This document shows positions 44,013 to 53,912 of a stretch of 64,000 nucleotides of DNA, one piece after another. Under the pieces are notes generated by a model, which made no database searches, was not told the DNA's origin, and was given only the letters and a program-made list of their open reading frames with translations. Numbering within the stretch: the stretch's first letter is position 1; the number at the start of each line of letters is the position of its first letter. Position numbers and translations under genes: made by a program. Origin of the DNA: an uncultured Prevotellaceae bacterium (GTDB lineage Bacteria; Bacteroidota; Bacteroidia; Bacteroidales; Muribaculaceae); assembly GCA_900318065.1 (NCBI GenBank), contig ONIY01000007.1, positions 1 through 64,000 of the forward strand, read 5' to 3'.

Positions 44013-45176
44013 ATGAAGATTTTACACACTAGTGACTGGCATCTGGGGCATGTGCTTTATGGCTATGACCGCAGCGAGGAGCAGATGTCGATGCTCAGTC
44101 AGATTGAGAGAATTATCAAGGACACACAGCCCGACCTGATGGTGCTCAGTGGCGACGTGTACCACACCTCACAGCCCAGCGCAGCGGTGCAGACTATGTT
44201 TGCCAACGCCATCGTGGCGATGCACCAGGCATGCCCCAAGATGACCATCGTGGTCACCGCAGGCAACCATGACAGCGGCTCCAGGCACGAGATCTACCAA
44301 GCGCCCTGGCTTGCCCACAATGTGCATGTGATAGGAAACATCGACAAGGAACACCCCGAGAACCACATCATCGAGGTGCCTGGCAAGGGATGGGTGGTGG
44401 CAGTGCCCTACGCCTATGAGCGCATCATCCCCGAGGGATTCTTCCAGCAACTGCTCGACCTGGTGAGCGAGCGCAACACCCAGGGACTGCCCGTGGTGAT
44501 GATGGCACACACCACCGTGAGCGGCTGCAGCTACAAGGGCCATGACGACGGCAGCGAGAAGACAGTGGGAGGCATCGACAGCATGCCTCACGAGGCGCTG
44601 GGCACAGGCTACGACTACCTGGCACTGGGACACATACACCATGCGCAGTTCATTCACGACACCGGTCACCGCATGCGCTACAGCGGCACACCACTGGCAG
44701 TGAGCTTCGACGAGACCTATGAGCACACTATCTCGATTGTCGACATTGACCACCACGGCGACGAGCCACAGGTAGAGCCCCTAGCCATCAACAATCCCCA
44801 TCCACTCGTCAACCTCCCCACCCAGGGCACCGCAACATGGGATGAGGTGAAAGAATTGCTCGAGAAGTTCCCCAACGACAATCCAGCCTACGTGCGCCTG
44901 AATGTGATGGTTGAAGACACTCTGCCTCATGGCGCACTTGACGAGGCACGCGCTCTCGCTGCCGACAAGCAATGCCGGCTGTGCCACATCAACACCAAGC
45001 GGCCTGAGCGCGAGCGCGAGCAGTCGCAAGCCCTCACGGTACAGGAACTTCAGGAAATCAAGCCCATCGACATCGCCAAGCGCTATGCCGCCTATACTGG
45101 CACCCCCTTCGACAGCACAATGGAGGAAATGTTTAACGAAGTGCTCCAGGCACTGCAACAAGAAGAAAGGATATGA
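44013..45176 (+). CDS. sbcD: Exonuclease subunit SbcD
   Basis: A 387-residue Mre11-type metallophosphoesterase. The metal motifs are HTSDWHLGH (residues about 4-12), LSGDVYHTSQP, TAGNHDSG and GHIHHA; a capping domain follows. With SbcC it opens hairpins, trims DNA ends and removes protein blocks. The stop overlaps the start of sbcC by 4 bases, so the two are translationally coupled. Confidence 0.97.
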   Translation: MKILHTSDWHLGHVLYGYDRSEEQMSMLSQIERIIKDTQPDLMVLSGDVYHTSQPSAAVQTMFANAIVAMHQACPKMTIVVTAGNHDSGSRHEIYQAPWLAHNVHVIGNIDKEHPENHIIEVPGKGWVVAVPYAYERIIPEGFFQQLLDLVSERNTQGLPVVMMAHTTVSGCSYKGHDDGSEKTVGGIDSMPHEALGTGYDYLALGHIHHAQFIHDTGHRMRYSGTPLAVSFDETYEHTISIVDIDHHGDEPQVEPLAINNPHPLVNLPTQGTATWDEVKELLEKFPNDNPAYVRLNVMVEDTLPHGALDEARALAADKQCRLCHINTKRPEREREQSQALTVQELQEIKPIDIAKRYAAYTGTPFDSTMEEMFNEVLQALQQEERI

Positions 45177-48100
45177 AGATACTCAAACTCAACATCCACA
45201 ACATAGCATCGATAGAGGATGCCGAGATAAACTTTGAGGAGCAGCCTCTTGCCCAGAGCGAGGTGTTTCTGATTGCAGGAAAGACGGGGTCGGGAAAATC
45301 GACCATCCTCGACGCCATCTGCCTGGCACTCTTTGACAACACTCCCAGGCTGAACAACACAAATATCGAGGGCAAAGACCCAAACGATAAAGACATCTCC
45401 ACCTCAAGCCAACTCCAACTGCTGCGACGCAACACCGCCGAGGGATGGGTAAAACTGTGGTTCCTGGGCAGCAACGGCAAGCATTACGAGTCGTTCTGGA
45501 CCGTCGCCAGAGCCTACAAGAAAGTAACTGGAGCGTTGAATCTGCGAAGCAGAAAGTGGTTCCTCACCATTGTTGAAGACAACAAGCAACTCAACAAGAT
45601 AGACGAAATCAAAGAAGAAATCAGCAAAGCCATCGGCCTTGATTTCAGCCAGTTCTGCCGCACCACAATGCTGGCACAAGGTGAGTTCACCAAGTTCCTC
45701 AACAGCAAGGACGATGACAAGTGTGCCATCCTTGAGAAAATCACTGGCATTGACATCTATTCCAAAATTGGCGCCAAGGTGTTTGAAATCACCAAAACAA
45801 AAAAAGACGATTACGACAAAGCCCTGGAGCGCGTCAACCAGATGGAAATCTTGAGCGACGAGAAAATAGCCGAAATACAGGGCAATATCAGCAAGCTCAA
45901 TGCCGAGAACGCAAAGCTGGTCAAGCGTCAGAAGGAGGTTAATGACAAGAAAACATGGCTCGAGGAGTTGACCAAGAAGACCACCGAGGCCACCACCGCC
46001 GCAACGCAGCTAAGCGAAGCACAAGAGATGGTACAGAGCGACGAGTTCAAGCAGCAAGAGTCGCTTGTAAATGACTGGAACGCCACCATCGAGGCAAGAT
46101 CCTGGCTCAAAGATCGCAACACTCAGGCACAGACACTCAAAACGCTTGAGGAAGAAATGCGGCACCACCTCGACACTTTCGCCACCTACAAGCAGGGCGA
46201 GCGTGCCATGTCGCAAAACATCGACAGGTGTCGCGACACCCTCAGCCAGCAACAGGCCATGATTGACGAGCAAAACGACAAGAAGAACATTTTCGACCAG
46301 CAGCTTGCCATCAACGAGAAACTCAACACTCTGCACAACTGCAACCAAGCGATTGCCAGGGAGAACGAAGCCATTGATAGAGCCAACGCCCTGCTCTCGG
46401 GCAAACTGAAAACCGCCAAGGAAAAAGCCGAGAGAGAGCACAAAGCCAAAGACGATGTCCACAAGACATTGCACGACTCTCACGCCAGTCTTGTGAAAGA
46501 GCTTGAGGAATGCCACATCGCTCAACTGCGTAATAGAGCCAATGAGGTCAACGACACCCTTCACAACATAGAAACTGCCAAACTCGTGCTTGAAAACCGC
46601 GACACGGGCAGGCAACAGGTGGAGCAAAAGCGTGATGCTCTCAACGACATTGACGAGATTATCAATGACCTCAGAGCAAAGCTTGAGAAATTCAAGCAGG
46701 CAAAGCAAGAAGCGACCATCGCGCTGAACTCTAAACGAGAAACCTATGACAAGTTGCGCGAGAGCGTTGAGCAGTGGGCCAAGGACATCCGTTCCAAGCT
46801 CAAAATTGGCGACAAGTGCCCCGTGTGCCAGCGAGAGATAACCCACGCCCTGCCACATGAGGACGAGATAAACAGATTCTTCATCGCTGCCGACAACGAT
46901 CTCAAGCAAGCGCAAGATGCACTCGACGAAGCAACAAACAACTACAATCATTGCGATGCCAACATCAAGGCACAAGAACACCAAAAGGCACAAGTTCTGA
47001 AAGAGCTCAACACCGCAAAGACCTACCTCGAAAATCAGGAAAAACAGCTTGTTAAGGCATGCGCACAGTGCGGCATAACAACGGTTAATGACAACACCCT
47101 TCAACTGCTTGAAGACAAAAAGCAGAAATTCGATGCCGAGAATGCCGAGCTGCAGACAAAACTCGCCCATGCCGAGGATCTCGAAAGAAAAGCGGGAACG
47201 GCTCTGCAAGACCGCGATAACGCACGCAAAGAACTTGACAAGGCCAAGCAGGACCTTGACAAAGCAAGCGAAGCTATCACCAAGTGCACAAACGACATCG
47301 ACAAGAGCCGCCGTGTGATTAGCGAGAATGACAAGCAAGTCAAGGACCTGAGCGAGAATATCTCCAGCATGCTCGGCGACACCACCTGGCAGCACAACTG
47401 GAAGACCGAAACTCAGGAGTTTGCACTTGAGCTGGAGAAATTGGCAACAGACTACAAGTCGCTGGTTGAGAAACATAAAAACCTGCAGATTACACTCTAC
47501 AATCTCAAGCAAGAACATGAGAATGTCAAGGAGTCACTCAACGCGATTGTTGGCCTTGTGCCATCTTTCAAAGAAGCTCAAGACCTTCCTGCGCGAGAGA
47601 TTGCCAACCTGCTCTCCAAGGCTGGCACACTGCGCTCGCAAGTGGCTGCCACTCAGCAACAAATCGATAGCACTACCAACACCCACAAGAAACTTGGCGA
47701 CAATCTCGCACAGTTTGTCGAGCAGCATCCGTCCTATACCACCGAGCGCCTTACCCAGCTCGCCGTACACAGCCGGCAAGACATCGCACAACTGCAGCAG
47801 CAGCTCCAGAGAGACAAGGACAGAGTGGTTGCCTGCGAGGCTGCTGTCAAGCTTAAAAAGAATGAACTGGAAACTCATCGCATCAACAAGCCAGAACTCG
47901 ACGAGAACGATACCATTGAGTCGCTGACAGCAAAACTTAATGAAATCAATGGTGAGATTCTTGAATTAGGCGAGAAAGTTGGCGGCCTGAACTTCCTGCT
48001 CAAGAACGATGCCACCAACAAGGAGAAGCAGCATGAACTCATAGTCGAGAGCGACCGCCGGAAGGGAATATACCAGCAATGGGAACGTCTCAACAACCTC

Positions 48101-48580
48101 ATTGGCGACCGAACGGGCAAGAATTTTCGCACCATCGCTCTGAGTTACATCCTCGAGAACCTTATCCAGTCGGCAAATTACTACATGCACACCCTCTCCG
48201 ACCGGTATACCCTCAACATACAACCAGGCTCGGCGGTCATCAATGTCGTCGATGCCTATCAGGGATATGCCCTGCGAGCCACCAGCACCATCTCGGGTGG
48301 CGAGAGCTTCCTCGTGTCGCTGGCGCTGGCGCTGGCACTGAGCGACATTGCCCAGCAACTTCGGGTAGACATGCTCTTCATTGACGAGGGATTTGGTTCG
48401 CTGAGTGGAGAACCGCTGCAGAAGGCGATCAACACCTTGCGCACACTGCACAATGCCACTGGCCGCCAGGTGGGCATTATCAGCCATATTGAGGAACTCA
48501 AAGAGAGAATCCCCGTGCAGATTCAGGTGAACCAGGAAGGCAACTCCTCAAGCAGCACCGTCAAGGTAGTGAGCTTGTAA
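45173..48580 (+). CDS. sbcC: Exonuclease ATPase subunit SbcC (Rad50-type)
   Basis: A 1135-residue SMC-like ATPase: Walker A GKTGSGKST at residues about 36-44, long coiled coils, a zinc hook CPVC at C549 and C552, returning coil, ABC signature ISGGESFLVSLALALALS and Walker B MLFIDEGFGSL. The D-loop/H-loop end (GIISHIEELKERI) is present. Length and all motifs are normal for the family. Confidence 0.97.
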   Translation: MKILKLNIHNIASIEDAEINFEEQPLAQSEVFLIAGKTGSGKSTILDAICLALFDNTPRLNNTNIEGKDPNDKDISTSSQLQLLRRNTAEGWVKLWFLGSNGKHYESFWTVARAYKKVTGALNLRSRKWFLTIVEDNKQLNKIDEIKEEISKAIGLDFSQFCRTTMLAQGEFTKFLNSKDDDKCAILEKITGIDIYSKIGAKVFEITKTKKDDYDKALERVNQMEILSDEKIAEIQGNISKLNAENAKLVKRQKEVNDKKTWLEELTKKTTEATTAATQLSEAQEMVQSDEFKQQESLVNDWNATIEARSWLKDRNTQAQTLKTLEEEMRHHLDTFATYKQGERAMSQNIDRCRDTLSQQQAMIDEQNDKKNIFDQQLAINEKLNTLHNCNQAIARENEAIDRANALLSGKLKTAKEKAEREHKAKDDVHKTLHDSHASLVKELEECHIAQLRNRANEVNDTLHNIETAKLVLENRDTGRQQVEQKRDALNDIDEIINDLRAKLEKFKQAKQEATIALNSKRETYDKLRESVEQWAKDIRSKLKIGDKCPVCQREITHALPHEDEINRFFIAADNDLKQAQDALDEATNNYNHCDANIKAQEHQKAQVLKELNTAKTYLENQEKQLVKACAQCGITTVNDNTLQLLEDKKQKFDAENAELQTKLAHAEDLERKAGTALQDRDNARKELDKAKQDLDKASEAITKCTNDIDKSRRVISENDKQVKDLSENISSMLGDTTWQHNWKTETQEFALELEKLATDYKSLVEKHKNLQITLYNLKQEHENVKESLNAIVGLVPSFKEAQDLPAREIANLLSKAGTLRSQVAATQQQIDSTTNTHKKLGDNLAQFVEQHPSYTTERLTQLAVHSRQDIAQLQQQLQRDKDRVVACEAAVKLKKNELETHRINKPELDENDTIESLTAKLNEINGEILELGEKVGGLNFLLKNDATNKEKQHELIVESDRRKGIYQQWERLNNLIGDRTGKNFRTIALSYILENLIQSANYYMHTLSDRYTLNIQPGSAVINVVDAYQGYALRATSTISGGESFLVSLALALALSDIAQQLRVDMLFIDEGFGSLSGEPLQKAINTLRTLHNATGRQVGIISHIEELKERIPVQIQVNQEGNSSSSTVKVVSL

Positions 48581-48604
48581 TCAATATCCTATTCACTATT
48601 AGCA

Positions 48605-48654
48605 ATTCCTACCCATTCCTCTCCATTCCTATCCATTCCTATCCACTCCTATCA
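48605..48654. repeat. Five 10-bp tandem units between sbcC and a methyltransferase gene
   Basis: ATTCCTACCC, ATTCCTCTCC, ATTCCTATCC, ATTCCTATCC, ACTCCTATCA. The array overlaps the last codons and stop of the convergent methyltransferase gene. Confidence 0.85.
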
Positions 48655-49448
48655 CGTCGCAGTTGCCAGAATGCCACTGCCGAGGCGGCTGCGACGTTGA
48701 GAGAGTCAACGCCGTGGCTCATGGGGATGCGCACCACATAGTCGGTGCTGGCAATGGTCTCCTGTGGCAGGCCGTCGCCCTCGGTGCCCATCACTATAGC
48801 CAGTCGTGGCTCAGTGGCGAGAACAGGGGCGTCGAGAGGGATGGACTTATCGGTCAGCGCCATCGCCACAGTCTTGAAGCCCAGCGAGTTGAGACTCTGC
48901 AATGGTGAGGTGAGCCAAGTCCAAGGAACAAGGAACACCGAGCCCATCGACACCCTCACGGCGCGGCGGTTCAACGGGTCGCACGAGGTGGGCGTGAGCA
49001 ACACGGCATCGATGCCCAAGGCTGCCGCCGAGCGAAAGATGGCGCCAATGTTGGTAGTGTCGGTAACACCGTCAATCACCACTACACGGCTGGCATCGCG
49101 GCACACTTGCTCAACCGTCTTGGGCAATGGGCGCCGCATGGCACACAACACGCCGCGAGTGAGCACATAGCCCGTGAGCTGCGACAGCAGTTGGCGCTCA
49201 CCAGTATAGATGGGAATATCGCCACACCGCTCAATGATGGCTGCCGCGTCACCCTCGATGTGACGTCGCTCGCACAGCAGCGCAAGAGGCTCATAGCCAG
49301 CCCTAAGCGCCACGTCAATCACCTTGGGACTCTCGGCAATAAAAATGCCCTTTTCGGGCTCGAGGCGGTTGCGCAACTGCGCCTCGGTCAAAGTGCCAAA
49401 CACCTCCACCCCACTCTGCTCCAGCGATGTTATCTCGATTATTGCCAT
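48639..49448 (-). CDS. TrmH/SpoU-family RNA 2'-O-methyltransferase
   Basis: A 269-residue protein read from ATG 49448, 25 bases past a -7 box. It has an N-terminal substrate-binding domain and a C-terminal SPOUT knot with ITNI-like GVTDTTNIGAIFRSAAAL, MGTEGDGLP and PMSHGVDSLNVAAASA motifs. It transfers methyl groups from S-adenosylmethionine to a ribose in rRNA or tRNA; the target cannot be told from sequence. The last residues lie within the 10-bp tandem array. Confidence 0.92.
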   Translation of the reverse strand: MAIIEITSLEQSGVEVFGTLTEAQLRNRLEPEKGIFIAESPKVIDVALRAGYEPLALLCERRHIEGDAAAIIERCGDIPIYTGERQLLSQLTGYVLTRGVLCAMRRPLPKTVEQVCRDASRVVVIDGVTDTTNIGAIFRSAAALGIDAVLLTPTSCDPLNRRAVRVSMGSVFLVPWTWLTSPLQSLNSLGFKTVAMALTDKSIPLDAPVLATEPRLAIVMGTEGDGLPQETIASTDYVVRIPMSHGVDSLNVAAASAVAFWQLRRDRSG

Positions 49449-49472
49449 AGGTACTAATAATTTTTTTGACCA

Positions 49473-49504
49473 CAAAATTACAAAATACGTGCACTTATGC
49501 GCAA
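49473..49504 (-). promoter_or_regulatory. Promoter of the methyltransferase gene
   Basis: TAATTTTG box on the minus strand with a TTG about 21 bases upstream; the ATG lies 25 bases downstream. Confidence 0.45.
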
Positions 49505-49576
49505 AAAACATTGTCTTTTTTGGTAAATTCGATAAAATCCTCTACCTTTACGCATTATTTTAGCAAAACCACAACT

Positions 49577-49762
49577 ATGGCATATCCCTGCGAGAACTGC
49601 AAATTCCGGGCTCACTACGACAAGAAGCCCAAGTCGGCGCTAGGCCGCTTCTGGCGCTGGCACATCAACTTTTGCCCAGGCTGGAAAGCCTATTTCACCA
49701 GTCTGAGCCAAGAGAAGAAAACCGAGTTTAGAAACAAGTATAATTTCACCAAGTACCAATGA
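49577..49762 (+). CDS. Small conserved-looking Cys/Trp-rich protein
   Basis: A 61-residue protein (MAYPCENCKFRAHYDKKPKS) with a CENC pair and a later Cys (FCPGWKAYF), possibly a small metal-binding fold. Its stop overlaps the start of the thioredoxin-like gene. Two upstream in-frame ATGs are unlikely since the sequence before 49577 is AT-rich and has a TACCTTTA promoter-like box at 49543. I do not recognise a named family. Confidence 0.6.
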   Translation: MAYPCENCKFRAHYDKKPKSALGRFWRWHINFCPGWKAYFTSLSQEKKTEFRNKYNFTKYQ

Positions 49763-50259
49763 AACGATTAACCTTCATAGCATTTATCCTCGCATTGCTC
49801 ACACTGAGCAACGCTGCTCATGCCCAGTTGAAGAAAGTGTATAACGACGACATCGACCCCATGGAGCAAATCGACAAAGCGATTGCCCAGGCCAATGAGC
49901 AGGGCAAGTATGTGATTTGCCAGGTGGGTGGCAACTGGTGCCCATGGTGCCTGAAGTTTGCACAGTTCATCACCGACGATGAAGAGATCAACCAATACAT
50001 CAACCAGAACTACGTCTACATCCACGTGAGTTACAACCCGCACCAGTCGAAGGACGAGGCGCGCGACAAGGCCATGCTTAAGCGACTGGGCAACCCCGGC
50101 AGGTTTGGATACCCAGTCTTTGTAGTGCTCGACGAGAAAGGCAATGTGATTCACATCCAGGACTCCAGCTATCTCGAGGAAGGCAAGAGCTACCACAAGG
50201 ACAAAGTGCTGCAATTCTTCATCAACTGGACACCAAAAGCCGTGAGAGGCGAGAAATAG
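49759..50259 (+). CDS. Secreted thioredoxin-fold protein
   Basis: A 166-residue protein with signal peptide (FIAFILALLTLSNAAHAQ). The thioredoxin-7/DUF255-like domain has the redox motif GGNWCPWCLKF (CPWC) and a cis-Pro region (GYPVFVVLDEKG). It probably works in periplasmic disulphide chemistry. It overlaps the small upstream gene by 4 bases and abuts the next gene. Confidence 0.88.
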   Translation: MKRLTFIAFILALLTLSNAAHAQLKKVYNDDIDPMEQIDKAIAQANEQGKYVICQVGGNWCPWCLKFAQFITDDEEINQYINQNYVYIHVSYNPHQSKDEARDKAMLKRLGNPGRFGYPVFVVLDEKGNVIHIQDSSYLEEGKSYHKDKVLQFFINWTPKAVRGEK

Positions 50260-50688
50260 ATGAGTCCTTTTGACGCAATCGACCGCCTCCACACACTGCC
50301 TTACTGTATTATCGACATCTTGCCCAAGCAGGTGCCAGCAGACGGTGAGGGACAGTACTTCAAGATTGAACAGTACTTCTTGAGCGAACCGCAACGCGGG
50401 ATTATTGACCGCAGATTTGCAAACGTGCTGCTCAAGCTCAACTGCTATAAGGACCTGACAGTGTGCCTGGCAGCAACCGACAAACACCTCGACAACCCCA
50501 CCCCCCAAGAACTTGAGGAAATGGTGATGTCGAGACAACCACTAAGCATCTTGCTTGATGGCTCACAATCGTTGATCGACATCACTGGCGATGACCATTA
50601 CATGACCTTTTATGGTCACAACGAAGAGACACTGAACCTAATAAACTCTATTGCAACTGCCGAGGGACTACACTTGTGGAAACCTTGA
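50260..50688 (+). CDS. Conserved hypothetical protein
   Basis: A 142-residue soluble protein (MSPFDAIDRLHTLPYCIIDI) with no signal or membrane segment, starting right after the thioredoxin-like stop. It resembles uncharacterised Bacteroidales proteins in composition, but I recognise no domain. Confidence 0.65.
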   Translation: MSPFDAIDRLHTLPYCIIDILPKQVPADGEGQYFKIEQYFLSEPQRGIIDRRFANVLLKLNCYKDLTVCLAATDKHLDNPTPQELEEMVMSRQPLSILLDGSQSLIDITGDDHYMTFYGHNEETLNLINSIATAEGLHLWKP

Positions 50689-50710
50689 TACAATAATTAT
50701 TTTTTATTTA

Positions 50711-51415
50711 ATGTACAGCCTAAAATATAAAGTCACCACCAGCACTTGCGACAGCAATGGGAGGCTCAAACTGTTCTCGGCACTGCAGATGATGCAAGAC
50801 TGCTCCGAGATGTGGATTGACAGCGAGCCCACGGTGAAGCACTACTTCGCCCAGCAAAACATGACCCAGCTGCTTGCCACGCGACAAGTAGAGGTGGTGA
50901 GACTACCCGAGTTTAAAGAAGACCTCACGGTGACAACATCGGTCTATGAGGTGAAGCCTATGTTTGGCTTCCGCAACACGTTCATCTACGACGCTCAAGG
51001 CGAGCCTTGCTTCAAGACGTGGAGCATGGGAGCCTTTGTCGACCTGGCTACTGGCAAACTCAAGCGCATTGATGATGCCACTATTGCGTCAATCGCCATC
51101 GACCCACAGCAGGAGATGCACTACCGCGACCGCCGCATCATCGTGCCTAAGGAAAGCGCCGTAGCTCACCCACCAGTGCCGGTGATGCGCGCCGACATCG
51201 ACTACAATAAGCACATGAACAATGCCTGCTACGTGCGCATCGCTATGGAACTGCTGCCCAGCGACTTCGTGGTCAAGGGCATGAGGATGGAATATCGCGT
51301 TCCCGCCAAGCTGGGCGACGAGCTAACGCCCACAGTTTATGACAACGGCGACACAATAATTGTTTCGCTACTAACCGGCACCGAGACGAGCGCTATAATT
51401 GAGTTCAGCCGATAA
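50711..51415 (+). CDS. Acyl-ACP thioesterase-like hotdog protein
   Basis: The ATG at 50711 is chosen because upstream in-frame codons lie inside the previous gene; it gives 234 residues. Two hotdog repeats are visible: MQDCSEMWIDSEP...EVVRLPEFKEDLTV and MRADIDYNKHMNNACYVRIAM. The Asn-His pair and its spacing fit the FatA/FatB-type bacterial thioesterases that release fatty acids from acyl carrier protein. Confidence 0.85.
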   Translation: MYSLKYKVTTSTCDSNGRLKLFSALQMMQDCSEMWIDSEPTVKHYFAQQNMTQLLATRQVEVVRLPEFKEDLTVTTSVYEVKPMFGFRNTFIYDAQGEPCFKTWSMGAFVDLATGKLKRIDDATIASIAIDPQQEMHYRDRRIIVPKESAVAHPPVPVMRADIDYNKHMNNACYVRIAMELLPSDFVVKGMRMEYRVPAKLGDELTPTVYDNGDTIIVSLLTGTETSAIIEFSR

Positions 51416-51427
51416 AAGCAAGCAAGA

Positions 51428-51976
51428 ATGATTATCGAGAAACCAATAAATAAAACCAATGCCACCGAGCAGTTGCGACGGCTTTATGAGACAGCATTCC
51501 CCCAGGAAGAACAGATTCCCTGGGACGACCTGATGCAACTGATTGACACTATGCCACTTGACTTTACCGCCTACTACGACGGCGATGCGCTGATGGGTTT
51601 TACTATCGTCTATCCGCGCAAGTCGTTTAACTGGTTCTGGTACTTTGCCGTGCCCGAACCACTGCGCGGCAAGGGCGTGGGGCAAACAATTCTCTCACAG
51701 CTCATTGCGAAATATAAGCAGTGCAACAACATCCTCGACATGGAAGACCCCGAGCAGGCTTGTGAAAACCAGGCTGTGCGTCGTCGCCGCCACGATTTCT
51801 ACTCGCGCAACGGCTTTAGCGACACCGGCGTGGGCCGCTCGTTTGGAGGCATCGACTTCACCATCATGAAAATGGGCGACAGGCAATTCACCATGCAGGA
51901 CTATGACGACATCATCGCCGAGTTGCACTCCTACTGGGACAACATGCCCAAGCCACAAGAGCAAAGACTTAACTAA
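51428..51976 (+). CDS. GNAT-family N-acetyltransferase
   Basis: A 182-residue GNAT protein. The acetyl-CoA motif A is visible as YFAVPEPLRGKGVGQTILSQLI (R/Q-x-x-G-x-G/A), and the C-terminal part resembles amino-group acetyltransferases. Acceptor unknown. It is 12 bp after the thioesterase gene in the same rightward run. Confidence 0.88.
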   Translation: MIIEKPINKTNATEQLRRLYETAFPQEEQIPWDDLMQLIDTMPLDFTAYYDGDALMGFTIVYPRKSFNWFWYFAVPEPLRGKGVGQTILSQLIAKYKQCNNILDMEDPEQACENQAVRRRRHDFYSRNGFSDTGVGRSFGGIDFTIMKMGDRQFTMQDYDDIIAELHSYWDNMPKPQEQRLN

Positions 51977-52017
51977 TTAATCCACAATAATTTTCACTCT
52001 ATAATCGTTTACAAATC

Positions 52018-52662
52018 ATGAAAAAAATTATAGTTATTGACGGAGGGCCACGCAAGACCTTCAACACAGCATCGATGCTCCAGAAGTTTGCCGAGGGAGC
52101 CTCGTCGGTGAGCAGCGAGATTGAGGTGAAAACCGTGCGCCTCTACGGCCTTGACTACAAGGGCTGCATGTCGTGCATGGCATGCAAAATCAAGGGCAAG
52201 GCGTCCAACGTTTGCAAGTTCAAGGACGCCCTCTCTCCTGTGCTCGAAGAGATTGCCCAAGCCGACGGGCTCGTGCTGGGCTCGCCCATCTACTTTGGCG
52301 ACGTGACGGGCCAGATGCGCACCTTCCTGGAGCGACTGGCATTCCCCTGGCTGTCCTACAACGACTACAGCATGACAGCCCCCAAGAAGATGCCCGTGCT
52401 GCTCATCGAGACCATGAATGGCACCAGCGAGCGCAACAACAGCCAGGGCTACGGCTCGATGCAGTATTGCATCGCAGCGGCACTGGGTGAGCCTGAGCAC
52501 CTCATTGCCTACAACACCTACCAAGTGAAGAATTACGACCGCTACGAGCTCGCAGGATTCTCTGAAGAAGCCAAGCGGCAATACCGCGACGCCCACTGGG
52601 AAGACGACCTCCAGAAGGCCTACAACGCCGGCCGCCACATGGCCCAGGAAATCCTCAAGTAA
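52018..52662 (+). CDS. Flavodoxin-fold NAD(P)H-dependent FMN reductase
   Basis: A 214-residue protein with an N-terminal beta-alpha-beta start (KKIIVIDGGPRKTFNTASML) and SPIYFGDVTGQMRTFLERL, the FMN-binding loop of the NADPH-dependent FMN reductase family. A CMSCMACK stretch gives three nearby cysteines, common in this group. Electron acceptor not known. Confidence 0.87.
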   Translation: MKKIIVIDGGPRKTFNTASMLQKFAEGASSVSSEIEVKTVRLYGLDYKGCMSCMACKIKGKASNVCKFKDALSPVLEEIAQADGLVLGSPIYFGDVTGQMRTFLERLAFPWLSYNDYSMTAPKKMPVLLIETMNGTSERNNSQGYGSMQYCIAAALGEPEHLIAYNTYQVKNYDRYELAGFSEEAKRQYRDAHWEDDLQKAYNAGRHMAQEILK

Positions 52663-52755
52663 CGTGAGTTGAACTGAAACAAATTGCTGAGAATCAGCAT
52701 TTATTCTGACTGAAGAGTAAAAATCCCGCGCATCTTGCCAGATGAATCTATCACG

Positions 52756-53574
52756 ATGCAGTCGTTATTAACAGTAGTCACCTCTGCCGGAGGCCGTCAA
52801 CCCAAAGCCATCATTGCCATTAACCGCAATAATGGCGAGATAAGGAGTGGCCAAATCTCTGGATTAAAAGACTATGACTATTATCTGTTGAAGTTCGGTA
52901 ACACCAAATACAGCTCTGCAGAACTGGAGATGACCTATTATGAATTGGCCATTAAGGCAGGCATTCAAATGATGCCTTCTGAACTGTACACAGTTGATGG
53001 CAACAACCATTTCATCACTAAGCGTTTTGACCGTTATGGTGAAAAGAAAATACACACTCAGACATTAGCTGCCATCTACCCTGATGCAGCAAGCTATGAG
53101 CGGTTGATAGCAGTGTGCCGTAAACTCCACCTCCCCGAAGCCGACTGTCAAGAGGTGTTCAGAAGAATGGTCTTCAACATTCTTGCCAACAACACCGACG
53201 ACCACAACAAGAACTTCTCGTTTATGATGAGCGAAGATGGCACTTGGCGTTTGGCGCCAGCCTACGACATCACATATATCATTGACACAGGTGGCTACCT
53301 TCCAAATGAAGATCATTGCATGTATATCAGGACAAAACTGCGCAACACCACTCGCAATGACGTAATTCAGTTTGCCCGCGACAACGGCATACGCCGCCCA
53401 GATCCCATCATCAATGACGTTGTTGAGTCGTTGAAACAATTCCGCAGCATCGCACTAAAGTACGGTGTCTCAAAAGAATGTACTGGAAGGGTTGAGACAA
53501 CTATCATCGACAACCTGAAGGCATGGGGAGAATGGAAAGAAGAAACCAGCATGCCACAAACGACTATAAACTGA
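52756..53574 (+). pseudogene. HipA-like kinase remnant (N-terminus missing)
   Basis: 272 residues from ATG 52756 (52735 TTG possible). The HipA kinase C-lobe is present: GRQPKAIIA, catalytic Asp in LANNTDDHNKNF and the metal-binding AYDIT. The ~100-residue N-terminal part that full-length HipA carries is absent here, with an in-frame stop shortly upstream, and no HipB-like gene precedes it. Full HipA phosphorylates glutamyl-tRNA synthetase to cause dormancy. I cannot exclude a split-gene form whose partner is elsewhere, but as it stands it looks decayed. Confidence 0.65.
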
Positions 53575-53769
53575 CATTCCGTTTCCAATATACGTGTTGA
53601 GCAGGCCTACAACGAGAACTACCACCTTTTTGCCACCATCGACGGCAAAGATAGCAAGTACATCATAGGCAAGAACAAAGAAGCCTTCTCCTTGATAGAA
53701 AAGACAGGCATTGCCAATCTCACCGCCGAGCAACTCACCTCGCTCGCCAAGACCTGTTTCAAGCTATAG
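53575..53769 (+). pseudogene. Orphan C-terminal fragment of an unknown protein
   Basis: Directly after the HipA-like stop, in the same frame, 64 codons without a start read ...VEQAYNENYHLFATIDGKD...KEAFSLIEKTGIANLTAEQL and end at a TAG at 53769. This looks like the end of a real protein whose body has been lost, suggesting a recombination junction. No family recognised. Confidence 0.45.
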
Positions 53770-53840
53770 GTGTCGTTATAGTGGACCTTAGGGAAACTTT
53801 TCTTCAGAAAGTGTATAAAGCAAGGCAAATAGCAAAAACA

Positions 53841-53891
53841 CAACTTTATAGTTGAAAATTTTGCATATTTCAGCTTAATTTTATATTTTTG
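53841..53891 (+). promoter_or_regulatory. Promoter and MqsA-like palindrome of the toxin-antitoxin/Wadjet operon
   Basis: TTG (53861-53863) and TATTTTTG (53884-53891) are 20 bases apart; the ATG at 53913 follows. Just upstream, CAACTTTATAGTTG (53841-53854) is a perfect dyad with the AACT...AGTT layout, close to the AACCT-spacer-AGGTT palindrome bound by E. coli MqsA. Its position overlaps the region just upstream of -33, where a repressor would act. Binding is inference. Confidence 0.55.
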
Positions 53892-53912
53892 CAACTGAAA
53901 AACAAGAAAGAA

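Noticed and set aside
44013..48580. SbcCD as part of the defence island
   Set aside because: All motifs and composition are typical of the housekeeping repair complex, and it lies 4 kb away among core genes.
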